This document shows positions 7,799 to 17,241 of a stretch of 42,631 nt of DNA, in pieces (position 1 is the first letter of the stretch; each line of letters starts with the position of its first letter). The stretch spans positions 1-42,631 of the forward strand of contig NZ_VITI01000026.1 in the NCBI RefSeq assembly GCF_007827795.1. Reading direction: 5' to 3'. The stretch comes from Azospirillum brasilense. GTDB taxonomy: Bacteria; Pseudomonadota; Alphaproteobacteria; Azospirillales; Azospirillaceae. Below the pieces are notes generated by a model that made no database searches, was not told the DNA's origin, and saw only the letters and a list, made by a program, of their open reading frames with translations. The translations under genes and the position numbers were made by a program.

Positions 7799-8008
7799 GT
7801 CAATCGCCCTTAACAGGGAAAACTTTCAAGGCGGTTTTGGCATAAGCCAAACAGCGTTTATCGGGTTATCCGACAAACGCAACGCATAATAAAGCATTAA
7901 ATCGACCGTTGGTATATGATACCCTCGCCGGGGGCCTTGGATCTCCTGATCCAAGGCCCCCGGCGGAAGCCCCCTTCGGCCATCGCACAATCAGGTAAAG
8001 CATCGCGC
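7799..8008. promoter_or_regulatory. Divergent intergenic region with a perfect 17-bp stem hairpin
   Basis: The 210-base spacer must hold promoters for the sulfotransferase operon (left) and the TPR operon (right). Its left half is unusually AT-rich for the window (near 7850-7920), fitting promoters. A perfect inverted repeat at 7927-7964 (GCCGGGGGCCTTGGATC, four-base loop, matching arm) sits about 45 bases before the TPR start. It has no T-run after it, so it could be an operator, an attenuator or a weak terminator. Confidence 0.6.
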
Positions 8009-9103
8009 ATGCAGCAGAGTGTTCTGAGCGAGGTACAGATCGACGCATGGCGCGCCGCCATCCGCCGGACGACCTTCGCCGATTACCATTACGAGATGGG
8101 CATCGCCATTCTGCGGGACAAAGACAGCGCGAACGCGATCCGCCATTTCCGACAGGCCCTGGATATCCAGCCCGATCATTGGCGGGCGGCCTACCGGTTG
8201 GCCGAAGCCCTGCGGGATACCGGCGGCGCCGCGGAATCCGCCCGGTTCTTCGATGCGGCCGAACGTGGACTGCCCGGCATCACCAGCCTCCTGGTCGCTG
8301 AAACACTCACCGCGAGGCTCGACACGGATGCCGCACCCGCCATCGAAAAGGACGTCAGGGACCTGCTCGCCCGGGACCCGTCGAATGTCCCGGCCCGGCT
8401 CGGGCTGGCGGTAGCCCTCTTGAAGCAGCACCGGGTCACGGAGGTCGGTCCGGTCCTGGAAGCGCTGGGGGTTCCGGCCTCCTGCGAGGTGCCGGACAAT
8501 CTGCTCGATCACCTCGCCAAGGAGATCCTCCTCCTGGTGTGGCGCGGCCAGCTTGCCGTGGTCGTCGAGACGGCCGAAAAGCTGCGCAAGGCCGCCCCCG
8601 GCCATGCCGGGCTCGGTAACCTGCTGGCCTACGTCCATCTCCTCCGGCGCCAGCCCGACCGGGCGCTCGCCGCCCTGTCGACGGTGACGGACCCGCTCGG
8701 GTCGCTGGCCCTGGTCCGCAAGACCCTGGCCCTGGCCGGGCTGGGGCAGTGGGACGCGGTGGCGGACGGCCTGTCCAACCTGGAACAGGCGGACGCACTC
8801 TTGGCCCTGCGGGCGCTGCTGACGTCCCTCCTCCACCGTCAGCACGGCGACGCCGCTGCTGCGCTGGATTGGGCGGCGAGGGGGGCTGCCGCCCCCGACG
8901 CCACGCCGACGAACCTCCTTCTCCATGCCGTTCTGCTGGATCAAGCCGGCGAGACGGATCGGGCGCAGGGGATCGCCCGGACGGCGATGGACAAGGCCAA
9001 GCACCTGATCGACTTCAGCGTTTCCGAGCTGGCGGTGCCCGCCTTGATGGAGCAGGCCGGAGCGCTGCTGGAACGGGTCGGCTGGACGGTCCGGCGGCTG
9101 TGA
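8009..9103 (+). CDS. Tetratricopeptide-repeat protein
   Basis: A 364-residue, mostly helical protein. The first TPR pair is clear (YEMGIAILRDKDSANAIRHF, then RQALDIQPDHWRAAYRLAEA), with further degenerate repeats such as RDLLARDPSNVPARLGLAVAL and LRKAAPGHAGLGNLLAYVHL. No signal peptide or membrane segment. It starts with ATG at 8009 after AGGTAAAG. It heads a plus-strand chain of glycosyltransferase and methyltransferase genes, the next gene starting with GTG overlapping this stop. TPR proteins in such clusters usually scaffold glycosyltransferases or recognise the acceptor; no enzymatic motif is seen here. Confidence 0.83.
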   Translation: MQQSVLSEVQIDAWRAAIRRTTFADYHYEMGIAILRDKDSANAIRHFRQALDIQPDHWRAAYRLAEALRDTGGAAESARFFDAAERGLPGITSLLVAETLTARLDTDAAPAIEKDVRDLLARDPSNVPARLGLAVALLKQHRVTEVGPVLEALGVPASCEVPDNLLDHLAKEILLLVWRGQLAVVVETAEKLRKAAPGHAGLGNLLAYVHLLRRQPDRALAALSTVTDPLGSLALVRKTLALAGLGQWDAVADGLSNLEQADALLALRALLTSLLHRQHGDAAAALDWAARGAAAPDATPTNLLLHAVLLDQAGETDRAQGIARTAMDKAKHLIDFSVSELAVPALMEQAGALLERVGWTVRRL

Positions 9104-10467
9104 GAGGCGGCGCCCGGCCGTGCGCGGCCCCAGGCGGACCGGTCCAGCCCTCCCGCCGCGCCTTGAATCTCCTGTCTGTCACCTTCGCCGATTCCGGAAG
9201 CGGTGCCGCCCAGGTGGCCTGGACCCTATTCACCGGCTACCGGCGGCACGGTCACCGCTCCTGGCTGGCGGTCAACCAGATGCGACGGCGCGATCCCGAC
9301 CTGCGTTACCTTCACGGACTTCCCGACCGACCGGCGCGCAATCCTGCGGCGCCTCCCCCCAGGACGCCGGCGGAACGGTTGAAAGCCCGGCAGGCGGGCG
9401 AAGACAGCCTCGACTATCCCGGCACCTGGGACCTGCTCGATCTAGTCGACCGGCCGGTCGACATCCTGCACCTGCACGCCTTCGCCGGCGGGTATTTCGA
9501 CCTGCGCGCCCTGCCCTGGTTGTCGCAACGCTGCCGCGTCGTCATCACCGTGCATGACGAATGGGCCTTCACCGGCCATTGCATGTACAGCTTCGACTGC
9601 CGGCGCTGGGAAGCCGGATGCGGGGAGTGCCCCGACCTCGGCATTCCCCATACCTTGGCCGCCGACGACAGCGCCGCCAATCTCGCGCGCAAGGCGGAGA
9701 TCTACCGGTGCAGCCGTTACTGGGTCGCCACGCCCTGCCGCTGGATGGAAGAGCGCGTTCGGCGCAGCATCCTTGGGGCACGGGCGGTCGAGATCCGCAC
9801 CGTCTCGCAGGGCGTCGACCTTAGCCTGTTCTCTCCCGGCGACCGGGCACAGGCCCGCGACCGACTGGGGTTGCCACAGGACCGGATCATCGTCGGCATG
9901 GTCGCCGCCAACCTTCGCAGCAGCCCTTTCAAGGATCTGGAGAACGCCCTGGCGGCGCTGCGGCTGGTCGGGGCGGAGGCGCCGGCGCTGCCGCTGCTGG
10001 TGCTGGCGGTTGGCGCCGAGGGACCGCCGCAGACCATCGGCACCGTCGAAGTCCGGCCGGTCGGCATCGTCACCGATCCGGACCGTCTCGCCGCTCATTA
10101 CCAGGCGATGGATCTTTTCCTCCACCCGGCGCGCCAGGAGAACATGCCCGTCGTCTTCGCCGAGGCGCAGGCCTGCGGCATCCCGGTGGTGGCGACCGCC
10201 GTCGGCGGCACGGCGGAAGCGGTGTCCAGTTTGTGGCCGCTTCCCGGTGGTGGAGTAGAGGTGGCGACGGAGAGCGATGCCACCGGCATCCTGGTCCCGC
10301 CGGGCGCTCCCCGTCCGCTGGCCGACGCGCTGCTCCGGCTGGCCGGAGAGCCCGCGCTGCGCCGCCGCCTCGGCGCCAACGCCGCCGCGCGGGCAGCGAG
10401 CCTGTTCGACGCCGACGCGACCATCGCCGCCTATCTCGACTGGTTCGGGGAGATCGCGGATGAGTGA
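9100..10467 (+). CDS. Glycosyltransferase, GT-B fold (GT4-like)
   Basis: A 455-residue retaining glycosyltransferase. The N-terminal acceptor half has LNLLSVTFADSGSGAAQVAW, where family members read 'GGA', and a VVITVHDEWAFTGHCMYSF block with CRRWEAGCGECP, typical of GT4 enzymes acting on capsule or exopolysaccharide. The C-terminal donor half has IIVGMVAANL, the DLFLHPARQENMPVVFAEAQ motif with the catalytic E(x7)E pattern, and GIPVVATAVGGTAEAV. The start is GTG at 9100, overlapping the TPR stop by 4 bases; TTG at 9163 would be a shorter alternative. The 3' end overlaps the next methyltransferase by 8 bases. Confidence 0.86.
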   Translation: MRGGARPCAAPGGPVQPSRRALNLLSVTFADSGSGAAQVAWTLFTGYRRHGHRSWLAVNQMRRRDPDLRYLHGLPDRPARNPAAPPPRTPAERLKARQAGEDSLDYPGTWDLLDLVDRPVDILHLHAFAGGYFDLRALPWLSQRCRVVITVHDEWAFTGHCMYSFDCRRWEAGCGECPDLGIPHTLAADDSAANLARKAEIYRCSRYWVATPCRWMEERVRRSILGARAVEIRTVSQGVDLSLFSPGDRAQARDRLGLPQDRIIVGMVAANLRSSPFKDLENALAALRLVGAEAPALPLLVLAVGAEGPPQTIGTVEVRPVGIVTDPDRLAAHYQAMDLFLHPARQENMPVVFAEAQACGIPVVATAVGGTAEAVSSLWPLPGGGVEVATESDATGILVPPGAPRPLADALLRLAGEPALRRRLGANAAARAASLFDADATIAAYLDWFGEIADE

Positions 10468-11149
10468 TTATCTCCGTTTTCTTCAGGAAGGCTTCGCCAC
10501 GGTGCTGGAGGAGCGGGCCCGCCATCCCGACGGGGGGCTGAGCTGGCCGCGGGCGCTACGCAGCCTGCTGACCGGCGAATCTGCGGACGGCGGCGACCTG
10601 CGGTCGGGCGACCGGCTGGTCGATTTCGGCTGCGCGTCCGGATACGCCTTCCGGGCATTCGACGACCTCGACGTCTCCTATCTCGGGATCGACCTGAACC
10701 CCGCCTATCTGGCGGTCGGCCGCGCCGTCTTCGCCGGGGACCCGCGGGTCTACTTCCTGGAGCACGACCTGATGGACACCCCGCCGCCGGTCCTGGCGGA
10801 AGTCGGGCTCTGCTCCGCGCTGCTGGAGACCTGCCCCGGCCTTCTGCCGGTTCTCGCCCACGTCGCCCAGTGCGTGACGCGGATGCTGGTCATCCGCACC
10901 CATCTCGGCCCGGCGGAGGAAATTCACCTGCCGTCCCCGATGCTGCTTTATGCCGATGGGCGGCCTCAGTACGCCAACCAGTACGCTGTCGCCGACCTCG
11001 TGCGAGTGCTGAGCGACCTCGATTTTGCGGTGACGCTGCTGCCCGATACGGTTTCCGGGGAACAGCCGGTGGTCGTCCGCGACGGCTTCAAGCCGGCCAC
11101 CGTCCGCACCGCTACCACCGTGCTGGCACGCAAACGGACGCCGGTATGA
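10460..11149 (+). CDS. Class I SAM-dependent methyltransferase
   Basis: A 229-residue enzyme with motif I RLVDFGCASGYAFRAF near residue 50, the acidic YLGIDLNPAYLAV strand and a VYFLEHDLMD segment. The usual motif II aromatic/proline pattern is replaced by EVGLCSALLETCPGL, so the substrate pocket may be unusual. Start is ATG at 10460 inside the end of the glycosyltransferase gene. The stop overlaps the next start in ATGA, so all three are probably translated as a coupled unit. Probably methylates a sugar on the growing glycan; this is inferred from context only. Confidence 0.8.
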   Translation: MSDYLRFLQEGFATVLEERARHPDGGLSWPRALRSLLTGESADGGDLRSGDRLVDFGCASGYAFRAFDDLDVSYLGIDLNPAYLAVGRAVFAGDPRVYFLEHDLMDTPPPVLAEVGLCSALLETCPGLLPVLAHVAQCVTRMLVIRTHLGPAEEIHLPSPMLLYADGRPQYANQYAVADLVRVLSDLDFAVTLLPDTVSGEQPVVVRDGFKPATVRTATTVLARKRTPV

Positions 11150-13563
11150 ACGCCAGTCCCGGAGACCGCATGCTTCCTTTCCCTTTCCCGCACCCGGCCT
11201 TTGCAGTCGGAGCGCTGCCGGATCTCGTCTCCTTCGACGTCTTCGACACTCTGCTGCTGCGTCGCGTCGAGACGCCGGCTGCTGTATTCGACGCGGTGGC
11301 GCGCCGTGCCCGCGCCGCCGGGCTGGTCGACGAGGGGCTGACGTCGCCGCTGTTCCGGCTGGCCCGGCAGGAGGCGGAGCGCCAAGCTCGACAGGCTGCC
11401 GGCGACCGGGGCGGAGAAGTTGAACTGGCCGCCATCTACCGCCATGCCGCCCTCGGCGATGCCGACGCCCTAGCAGCGCTGGAGTTGGAGGTGGAGGCCG
11501 AGACGCTCTTCGCCAACCCTCTGCTGCTCCACGCCCTGCGCGCACTTGCCGAGCGCGGCTGCCCGGTGGTCCTGCTCTCCGACATGTACCTGCCGCCGGA
11601 CGCGCTACGCGGGCTGCTGCGCGGCGCCGGGATCAGTGACAGGCTGTACCGGTCCCTCTACGTCTCCTGCGTCGAGGGCTGCTCCAAGCGCGACGGCGGA
11701 CTGTTCCGCAAGCTGCTGGCCGACCATCCCCATCTGCGACCGGAGCGCATCCTGCACATCGGCGACGACGCGATCGGCGACGTGACGATGGCACAGGCCG
11801 CCGGACTGCACACCGTCCACTACGTGCCCCCGCCCGATTTCGCCCGCCTGCAGGAGCGCGAACGCACGCTCGCCGGTCTTGCCGCCGGGGCGCTGCTGCC
11901 GCCCGTTCGTCGGCTGACCGCTCTGGCGGGGCTTGGCGATGCCCCCGACGAGGCGTTCTGGCTGGCCTTCGGCACCCTGGTCCTGGGACCGGCCGTCGTC
12001 GGCTATTGCCATTGGGTGGTCGAGGATTGCCGGCGCCGCGGCATCGGCGTGATCGCACCGCTGATGCGCGAAGCCCACCTGTTCGCCCCTCTGATGAAGG
12101 ATTGGATCAGGCAGCAGGGCTACGCGATCCGGGTGGCGCCCCTGTTCGTCTCCCGCCAAGCCCTGGCCCCGCTGGACTTCGCGGGGATGGACGGAGAACG
12201 GGCGCGGAAGATCCTGTCCGGCCGCCCCAACTTGGCCTGGGACAAGCTTTTGAATGAGGTTGGGGGCGCGGTGTCCCCGGAACTCGCGCCCGTCGCCGGG
12301 CTGACGCTGGAACGGCTGGCCGGGCAGAGCCTCCCTGACGGGCGACCGGCCCTCGAGGCCGCCCTCGCCCTGTTCAACGCGCCGGAGCGGCGCCGCCGCG
12401 CTGAGGAATTGGCGGAGGAGACGCGGGCGCTCGCCGGCGAACATCTGGCCGAACGGCTGGGCCGAGCGGAGCGCGTGGCGCTGGTCGACCTAGGGGCGCG
12501 GGCCAGCATCCCGGCTGCCCTGGTCAGCCTGATCCCGGACGGCCGGCGGCGCTTCCACACCTATCTCTGCTACGCCGTCGCCGACGTCGCCAAGCGGCTG
12601 GCCATGGGGATGAGCGTCAGCGTCTTTTGCGGTGGGAGCGACGTGGCGCTGATCTTCGGCCGGATCCTCTACCGCACGCCGCAGATCCTGGAACGTGCCC
12701 TCACCGGCCTGTCGGGAACCACCCTGGGCTACCGCCGCGACGCGCAGGGGCGCTGTATCCCGCACACCGCGCCGCCGCCCGCACGCGGCGAGGAGGCCCG
12801 CGCCGTCGCCCTTCTCCAGGCCGGCATCCGGCGCTACGCCGACCTGCTCCGCGCTACCCAAACGGCGGAAGCCCTGCCAGAAACCGGGCCGGCCCTGCCG
12901 GCCCCCGGCCTTCCCGATGGGGAGGCGTCTCTGTTCCCGCTGGTCGCGGCCCTGCTGATGCCAACGGAGGAGGAGGCCCGACGCTTGGGCTCCCTGCGCT
13001 ACGACTACAACGATGGCACCGACCTGGAGCGCGGCATCTGCGACAAGGTGGCGCTGTCCGAGGTGGCGCCCCTGGCCGAGGCGGCCGCCCCGCCCCTGAT
13101 GAGCTTGGCGATGGGGCTGCGTCCGCTCTCCGTGCCCTGGCCGCAGGGCGCGCTGACCCTACGGGATTCTGGGCTTTTCCGCCGTCCCGCCGAGGCGATG
13201 GCGCTCGAGGTCGGCCACGGAGCCGTTTGCCGCGCCTTGGCCGCCGAGGCGCTGCGCCGGGGCTTTCGCCGCGTCGCCGCCGTCGCGGTGGGCGGGGAGG
13301 GCGGCATGGGGCCGGACTTCGTCCGCGTTGCCGGGGAAAGCGGTTTGGAACTGGCCGCCTACGCCGACCTGATGCCGCACCTGATTCTGACACCGCGCTT
13401 CCACGGGGTGCCCGTGCTGCCGCTGGAACGCTTGCCGGAGTTGGACGACGTGCCGCTGGTGCTAGTGACGCTGGGCTACGCCGACCGGCTGGAGGCCCTC
13501 GCCCGCGCCCATTTCGCCGCCGCCGGCCGGCTGCTGCAGCTGGTTGCGCTTGGCAAGTCCTAG
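11146..13563 (+). CDS. HAD-superfamily protein fused to a long C-terminal region
   Basis: An 805-residue protein. Residues about 20-250 form a HAD domain: motif I SFDVFDTLLLRR with the nucleophile and acid/base aspartates, motif II VVLLSDMYLPP, motif III lysine in GCSKRDGGLF and motif IV HIGDDAIGDVTMA. This is the COG5610-like group found in polysaccharide loci. The middle (about 270-560) is unassigned, with RRGIGVIAPLMREAHLFAPL and RVALVDLGARASIPAALVSL. The last 100 residues look like a Rossmann-type sensor (RRVAAVAVGGEGGMGPDFV, LVLVTLGYADRLEAL), similar in style to the end of the 1227-residue protein at 17977-21660. Start ATG overlaps the previous stop. Likely a phosphatase or regulatory partner in glycan synthesis. 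Confidence 0.72.
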   Translation: MNASPGDRMLPFPFPHPAFAVGALPDLVSFDVFDTLLLRRVETPAAVFDAVARRARAAGLVDEGLTSPLFRLARQEAERQARQAAGDRGGEVELAAIYRHAALGDADALAALELEVEAETLFANPLLLHALRALAERGCPVVLLSDMYLPPDALRGLLRGAGISDRLYRSLYVSCVEGCSKRDGGLFRKLLADHPHLRPERILHIGDDAIGDVTMAQAAGLHTVHYVPPPDFARLQERERTLAGLAAGALLPPVRRLTALAGLGDAPDEAFWLAFGTLVLGPAVVGYCHWVVEDCRRRGIGVIAPLMREAHLFAPLMKDWIRQQGYAIRVAPLFVSRQALAPLDFAGMDGERARKILSGRPNLAWDKLLNEVGGAVSPELAPVAGLTLERLAGQSLPDGRPALEAALALFNAPERRRRAEELAEETRALAGEHLAERLGRAERVALVDLGARASIPAALVSLIPDGRRRFHTYLCYAVADVAKRLAMGMSVSVFCGGSDVALIFGRILYRTPQILERALTGLSGTTLGYRRDAQGRCIPHTAPPPARGEEARAVALLQAGIRRYADLLRATQTAEALPETGPALPAPGLPDGEASLFPLVAALLMPTEEEARRLGSLRYDYNDGTDLERGICDKVALSEVAPLAEAAAPPLMSLAMGLRPLSVPWPQGALTLRDSGLFRRPAEAMALEVGHGAVCRALAAEALRRGFRRVAAVAVGGEGGMGPDFVRVAGESGLELAAYADLMPHLILTPRFHGVPVLPLERLPELDDVPLVLVTLGYADRLEALARAHFAAAGRLLQLVALGKS

Positions 13564-13671
13564 TGAGATAACGATTGGATTACCATTGGGCGCGTATTCT
13601 GGACGCATATCCGGGATAGCAGCTCGGCCACGGCTGTCCGACAAGTGGGCACGAGGAAGCGGGGGGACGTG

Positions 13672-15969
13672 ATGGCAGGGGGGGCGGAAGGGAACGGCGG
13701 CGCCGGGCTGCGTAACGTTCTCGTTCTCTCGCCGACCCCGTCGCACCGCACGACACAGGGAAACCGCCGTCGTATCCTTCGGGTCTGCGAAGGGTTGCAG
13801 CGCCGCGGCTGTCGCATCCATTTCGTCTATTTCCCGCGGGAATGGAACGCCGCCTTCAACCACGCCGAATACGCCGCCATAACGGCGGTGTGGGACTCCT
13901 TCCATGTGGTGGCCCACAACAGCTTGCCGCCCCACCACACCGACGCTCCCTACTGGGGAATCGACGACTGGTGGGACGAGGCGATAGGCCGCTATCTGGC
14001 CTGGCTCTGCTCGATCGTTCCGATGGACATGGCGATCGTGAACTATGCCTTCTTTAGCAAGGCCTTCGACCACCTGCCGGCGGGCACGCTCAAGGTTCTC
14101 GACACCCACGACCGCCTCAGCGACCGCCGCGAGCTGCTGGAAGCCAACGCGGTGGCGCCGGAGTTCTTCTACACGACCAAGGCCGAGGAAGCGAAAGCGC
14201 TCGACCGTGCCGACCTCGTGCTGGCGATCAAGGACGAGGAGCGGCGCTTCTTCGAGACGATAACCCGCCGGCCGGTGCTAACGCTGGGGCATTTCGAGCC
14301 GCCGCCCGAAGGAGTGCCGGTCACGAAAGGCCGGATCGGGGCGGAGCCGTTGCGCTTCGGCCTGCTCGGCTCCAACAACTCGATCAACCGCGAGAATTTC
14401 ACGCGCTTCCTCGACACCGCTCTCCCCCTGTTCCGCGGCGCCGGCGCCCGGCTGCGCCTGCTGATCGGCGGCACCATCAGCCATTCCTTCGCGGTGCGCG
14501 GCGGCATGGAGGACTATGTCGAGGTGGTCGGGCCGGTGGACGACGTCGCCGATTTCTACCGCCGCATCGACGTCAGCCTGAATCCCTTCGACTTCAGCAC
14601 CGGGTTGAAGATCAAGGTCGCCGAAGCGCTCGCCCATGGCGTCGCGGTGATCGGGACGCGCAACGCCTTCGAAGGGATCGTCACCGACCTGCCGGCTCAC
14701 CGGATCGACAGCCTCGACGACTTGGCCCGCCTCTGCCTCGCCCTGGCCGACGAGCCCGCCCGTGTCGCGGATCTCCGCAGCGCCTGCCAAGCCGTCTACC
14801 GGGGCCTGGGCGAAACGGTCGACGCCGTCCTCGACCGGCTGGTCGCGTTGACTCCGCCGCAGATCCTGGCCGTTGCCGACCTGCCGGACGACCGGGTTCC
14901 GTCACCGCGGGTGGAGGCCTGGCTGCGGCTGCTCGAGTCCTGCGGCCACACAACCCTGCTGTTGGCCGGTGCGGATGCCCCCAACCTGCGGGCCTGGCTG
15001 GCCGGCCACGCGCCGCGGGTGACGCTGACCGCCGCCGGCCATCCGGCGGCGCTCGCCGGGCGGGTTCATGCCGAGGCTACCCGCCGCCGCGCCGCTCTGG
15101 TCGTCCTGCTTACCGACATCGTCGGCATCCCCCAGGCGGATGCTCCGTGGCGGGCGGGTCCGTGGACGCTGTTGGTGGACGTGCCGGACGGCCGCGATCC
15201 CACCCTGCCGGCCGGCGCCCTGGGCGGGGGCTGGCCGGGACGGGCCCCGCTGCTGGTAACGGTGGCGGACCCACGGGCCGCCCAGACCGGCCCGGCGGTG
15301 CTGCCCGACGCTCGTTTCGTCGCCCTGCCGGATCCGCTGCCAGCGATCGCCCCGCCACCCCCGGCGGCGCTGCGAACCGTTCATGTGCTGGGCGTCGGCA
15401 ACCGCCACCGGGCGCTGTTCGAGCGGCTGGCCGCGCTGTTGTCGGGTGGACGTTGGTCGGCGGTCCGGACGGTGCTCGTCGATGCGGACCGGCAGGACCG
15501 GGTGCCCGAACTGCTCACGCCCACCCGGCGCATCGCCATCGCCAACCCGGCCGCCGCTGCCGCCGGCTGGGTACGGCCGCCCGACCTGCTGATCGACCTG
15601 GGAGACGGACAGGAGAGAGGAACTCTGCTCGACGGCTTGCGCGCCCGCGCGCTGCGCATCGCCACCCCGACGCTGGTCCTGGGGGCGGGCCGCCACCGGA
15701 CGCTGTCGGCCGGCGCGCTCGGCCTACTGACCGCGCCGCAACTCCTGGCCGTCGTCGAGGCGCTGCGGCGGTGCCCTGAACGCCTCGCCGGCCTCGCCCG
15801 CGACCGCCGTGAGGCCGCGCTGCGGCTGGGCATCGACGACGCTTGGCAGGCCATGGCGAAGACGGTGGCTGGTATCCTGTCGGCCGCCGACCCGTTCCGC
15901 GGCGCTTCGGCTTCCCCCGCCACCGCGATGCCGGCCACCGTTCCCGCCGTGGCGGAGGCCGAGGGGTGA
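13672..15969 (+). CDS. Glycosyltransferase with a second, glycosyltransferase-like C-terminal half
   Basis: A 765-residue protein. Residues about 10-390 are a GT-B glycosyltransferase: NVLVLSPTPSHRTTQGNRRR at the N-terminus, THDRLSDRRELLEANAV, a LRFGLLGSNNSINRENFTRF linker, the donor domain DVSLNPFDFSTGLKIKVAEA and HGVAVIGTRNAFEG. The remaining 375 residues are Ala/Pro/Arg-rich and contain further Rossmann-like strands (TLLLAGADAPNLRAWL, TVHVLGVGNRHRALFERL). They look like a degenerate second GT or a binding module. Start is ATG at 13672 with GGGGGACG upstream; a GTG at 13645 is possible. A 108-base gap after the HAD gene breaks the overlap chain here. Confidence 0.78.
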   Translation: MAGGAEGNGGAGLRNVLVLSPTPSHRTTQGNRRRILRVCEGLQRRGCRIHFVYFPREWNAAFNHAEYAAITAVWDSFHVVAHNSLPPHHTDAPYWGIDDWWDEAIGRYLAWLCSIVPMDMAIVNYAFFSKAFDHLPAGTLKVLDTHDRLSDRRELLEANAVAPEFFYTTKAEEAKALDRADLVLAIKDEERRFFETITRRPVLTLGHFEPPPEGVPVTKGRIGAEPLRFGLLGSNNSINRENFTRFLDTALPLFRGAGARLRLLIGGTISHSFAVRGGMEDYVEVVGPVDDVADFYRRIDVSLNPFDFSTGLKIKVAEALAHGVAVIGTRNAFEGIVTDLPAHRIDSLDDLARLCLALADEPARVADLRSACQAVYRGLGETVDAVLDRLVALTPPQILAVADLPDDRVPSPRVEAWLRLLESCGHTTLLLAGADAPNLRAWLAGHAPRVTLTAAGHPAALAGRVHAEATRRRAALVVLLTDIVGIPQADAPWRAGPWTLLVDVPDGRDPTLPAGALGGGWPGRAPLLVTVADPRAAQTGPAVLPDARFVALPDPLPAIAPPPPAALRTVHVLGVGNRHRALFERLAALLSGGRWSAVRTVLVDADRQDRVPELLTPTRRIAIANPAAAAAGWVRPPDLLIDLGDGQERGTLLDGLRARALRIATPTLVLGAGRHRTLSAGALGLLTAPQLLAVVEALRRCPERLAGLARDRREAALRLGIDDAWQAMAKTVAGILSAADPFRGASASPATAMPATVPAVAEAEG

Positions 15970-17228
15970 GCGCCGGCCGCCGCATCCTGCTGGCGACCCC
16001 GGCCCAGGCACTCGGCGGGGCCGAGGCCTATCTGGAAGGGTTGGCCGCCCATCTGCGCCGACTCGGGCACAGTGTGACGGTGGCAGTCGACTCCGGCGCC
16101 GCACTGGACCCGTTGGCCCGGCGGCTCGCCGCATCGGGCTGCGAAGTACGGCGCGGGCCGATCGCATGGCGCTGGACCGCGGAGCCCGCCCTCGTCCGCC
16201 TGCGCGACCAGATGGCTGGCTTTCGAACCATCCTCGACGAGGCGGTCCGCGACGGAGAGCGGCCGGACGTGGTGTTCGTCAACCTCAACTGGGCGAACGC
16301 TGGAACGGCACTGCTCGTCGCCGCCACGCTGACGGGGGTGGGAGCGGTCGCGCTCTGCCATCTCTGTCCCCAGACCATACTGCTGGACGCGGCGGAGGTC
16401 CGTCTGCTGCGCTGGTGCCTGGACCAGAAGCAGAGCTGGTTTGCCGTGTCGCGGGACAGCTGCTTCTTCTTCGCCCGCTCTATCGGCGTGACGCCCGACC
16501 GGATCGGGGTGATCCACAACGGCCCACTGTCGCGGCCAGACGGCCTGCCGGAGGGGAGTGCCCTGGACGATGCCCGCGCCGCGTGGCGGCGCGACGCCGG
16601 CCTGCCGGCAACAGCTCGCGTCGCGCTGGGGGTAGGGCGGCTGCACACGCAGAAGGGGCTTCTCGATATCCTCCCGGTGCTGTCGCACCTGTTCTCCCGC
16701 GACGCTGGCCTGCATGTCCTGTGGATCGGCGACGGCCCGCTTCGTGCGCCCGTGGAGCGGCTGGTCGCAAGCACCGACCTGTCCGGCCGGCTGCGGCTGG
16801 CCGGGCCGCGCGACGACGTCGGCCACTGCCTCGGCCTGTCTGACCTGTTCCTGTTCCCTAGCCGCTACGAAGGCTTCAGTCTCGCCCTGGTGGAGGCGCT
16901 GAACGCCGGCTGCCCGCCGGTCGCCTTCGACATCGGAGGCGTCCGCGAGATCCTGGAACCGGAGGTCAACGGCCTAGTCGTGCCACCCGGCCGGATCTGG
17001 CCCTTCGCCGCCGCGGTCCTGCGCCTGCTAGGCGACGATGCGTTGCGCCGTCGCCTAGCAGGCGCAGGGCGGCAGACGGCCGCGCGCTTCACCGCCGAGG
17101 CCATGCTGTCCGGCGCAACCGGAGCCATCCTCGCCGCCCGACCCCCGTCCGTCCCGTCCGTCCTGTCGTCAGACGCCCTGGACACTGCCCTCGTCCGGTT
17201 GGCCGAAGGCCTTCCACCCCGCGCCTAA
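15966..17228 (+). CDS. Glycosyltransferase family 4
   Basis: A 420-residue retaining GT-B enzyme, complete for its family. The N-terminus RRILLATPAQALGGAEAYLE carries the GGAE acceptor/nucleotide loop. The donor half has VALGVGRLHTQKGLLDILPV, the DLFLFPSRYEGFSLALVEAL motif with both catalytic-loop glutamates, and CPPVAFDIGGVREILE. No transmembrane segment. GTG at 15966 overlaps the previous stop by 4 bases. It probably adds a sugar to the same glycan as its neighbours. Confidence 0.9.
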   Translation: MSAGRRILLATPAQALGGAEAYLEGLAAHLRRLGHSVTVAVDSGAALDPLARRLAASGCEVRRGPIAWRWTAEPALVRLRDQMAGFRTILDEAVRDGERPDVVFVNLNWANAGTALLVAATLTGVGAVALCHLCPQTILLDAAEVRLLRWCLDQKQSWFAVSRDSCFFFARSIGVTPDRIGVIHNGPLSRPDGLPEGSALDDARAAWRRDAGLPATARVALGVGRLHTQKGLLDILPVLSHLFSRDAGLHVLWIGDGPLRAPVERLVASTDLSGRLRLAGPRDDVGHCLGLSDLFLFPSRYEGFSLALVEALNAGCPPVAFDIGGVREILEPEVNGLVVPPGRIWPFAAAVLRLLGDDALRRRLAGAGRQTAARFTAEAMLSGATGAILAARPPSVPSVLSSDALDTALVRLAEGLPPRA

Positions 17229-17241
17229 TGGAAACCAGCCG

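Noticed and set aside
8749..9099. Upstream extension of the glycosyltransferase frame inside the TPR gene
   Set aside because: Arg/Gly-rich out-of-frame reading of TPR coding sequence; the GTG at 9100 overlapping the TPR stop is a better start.
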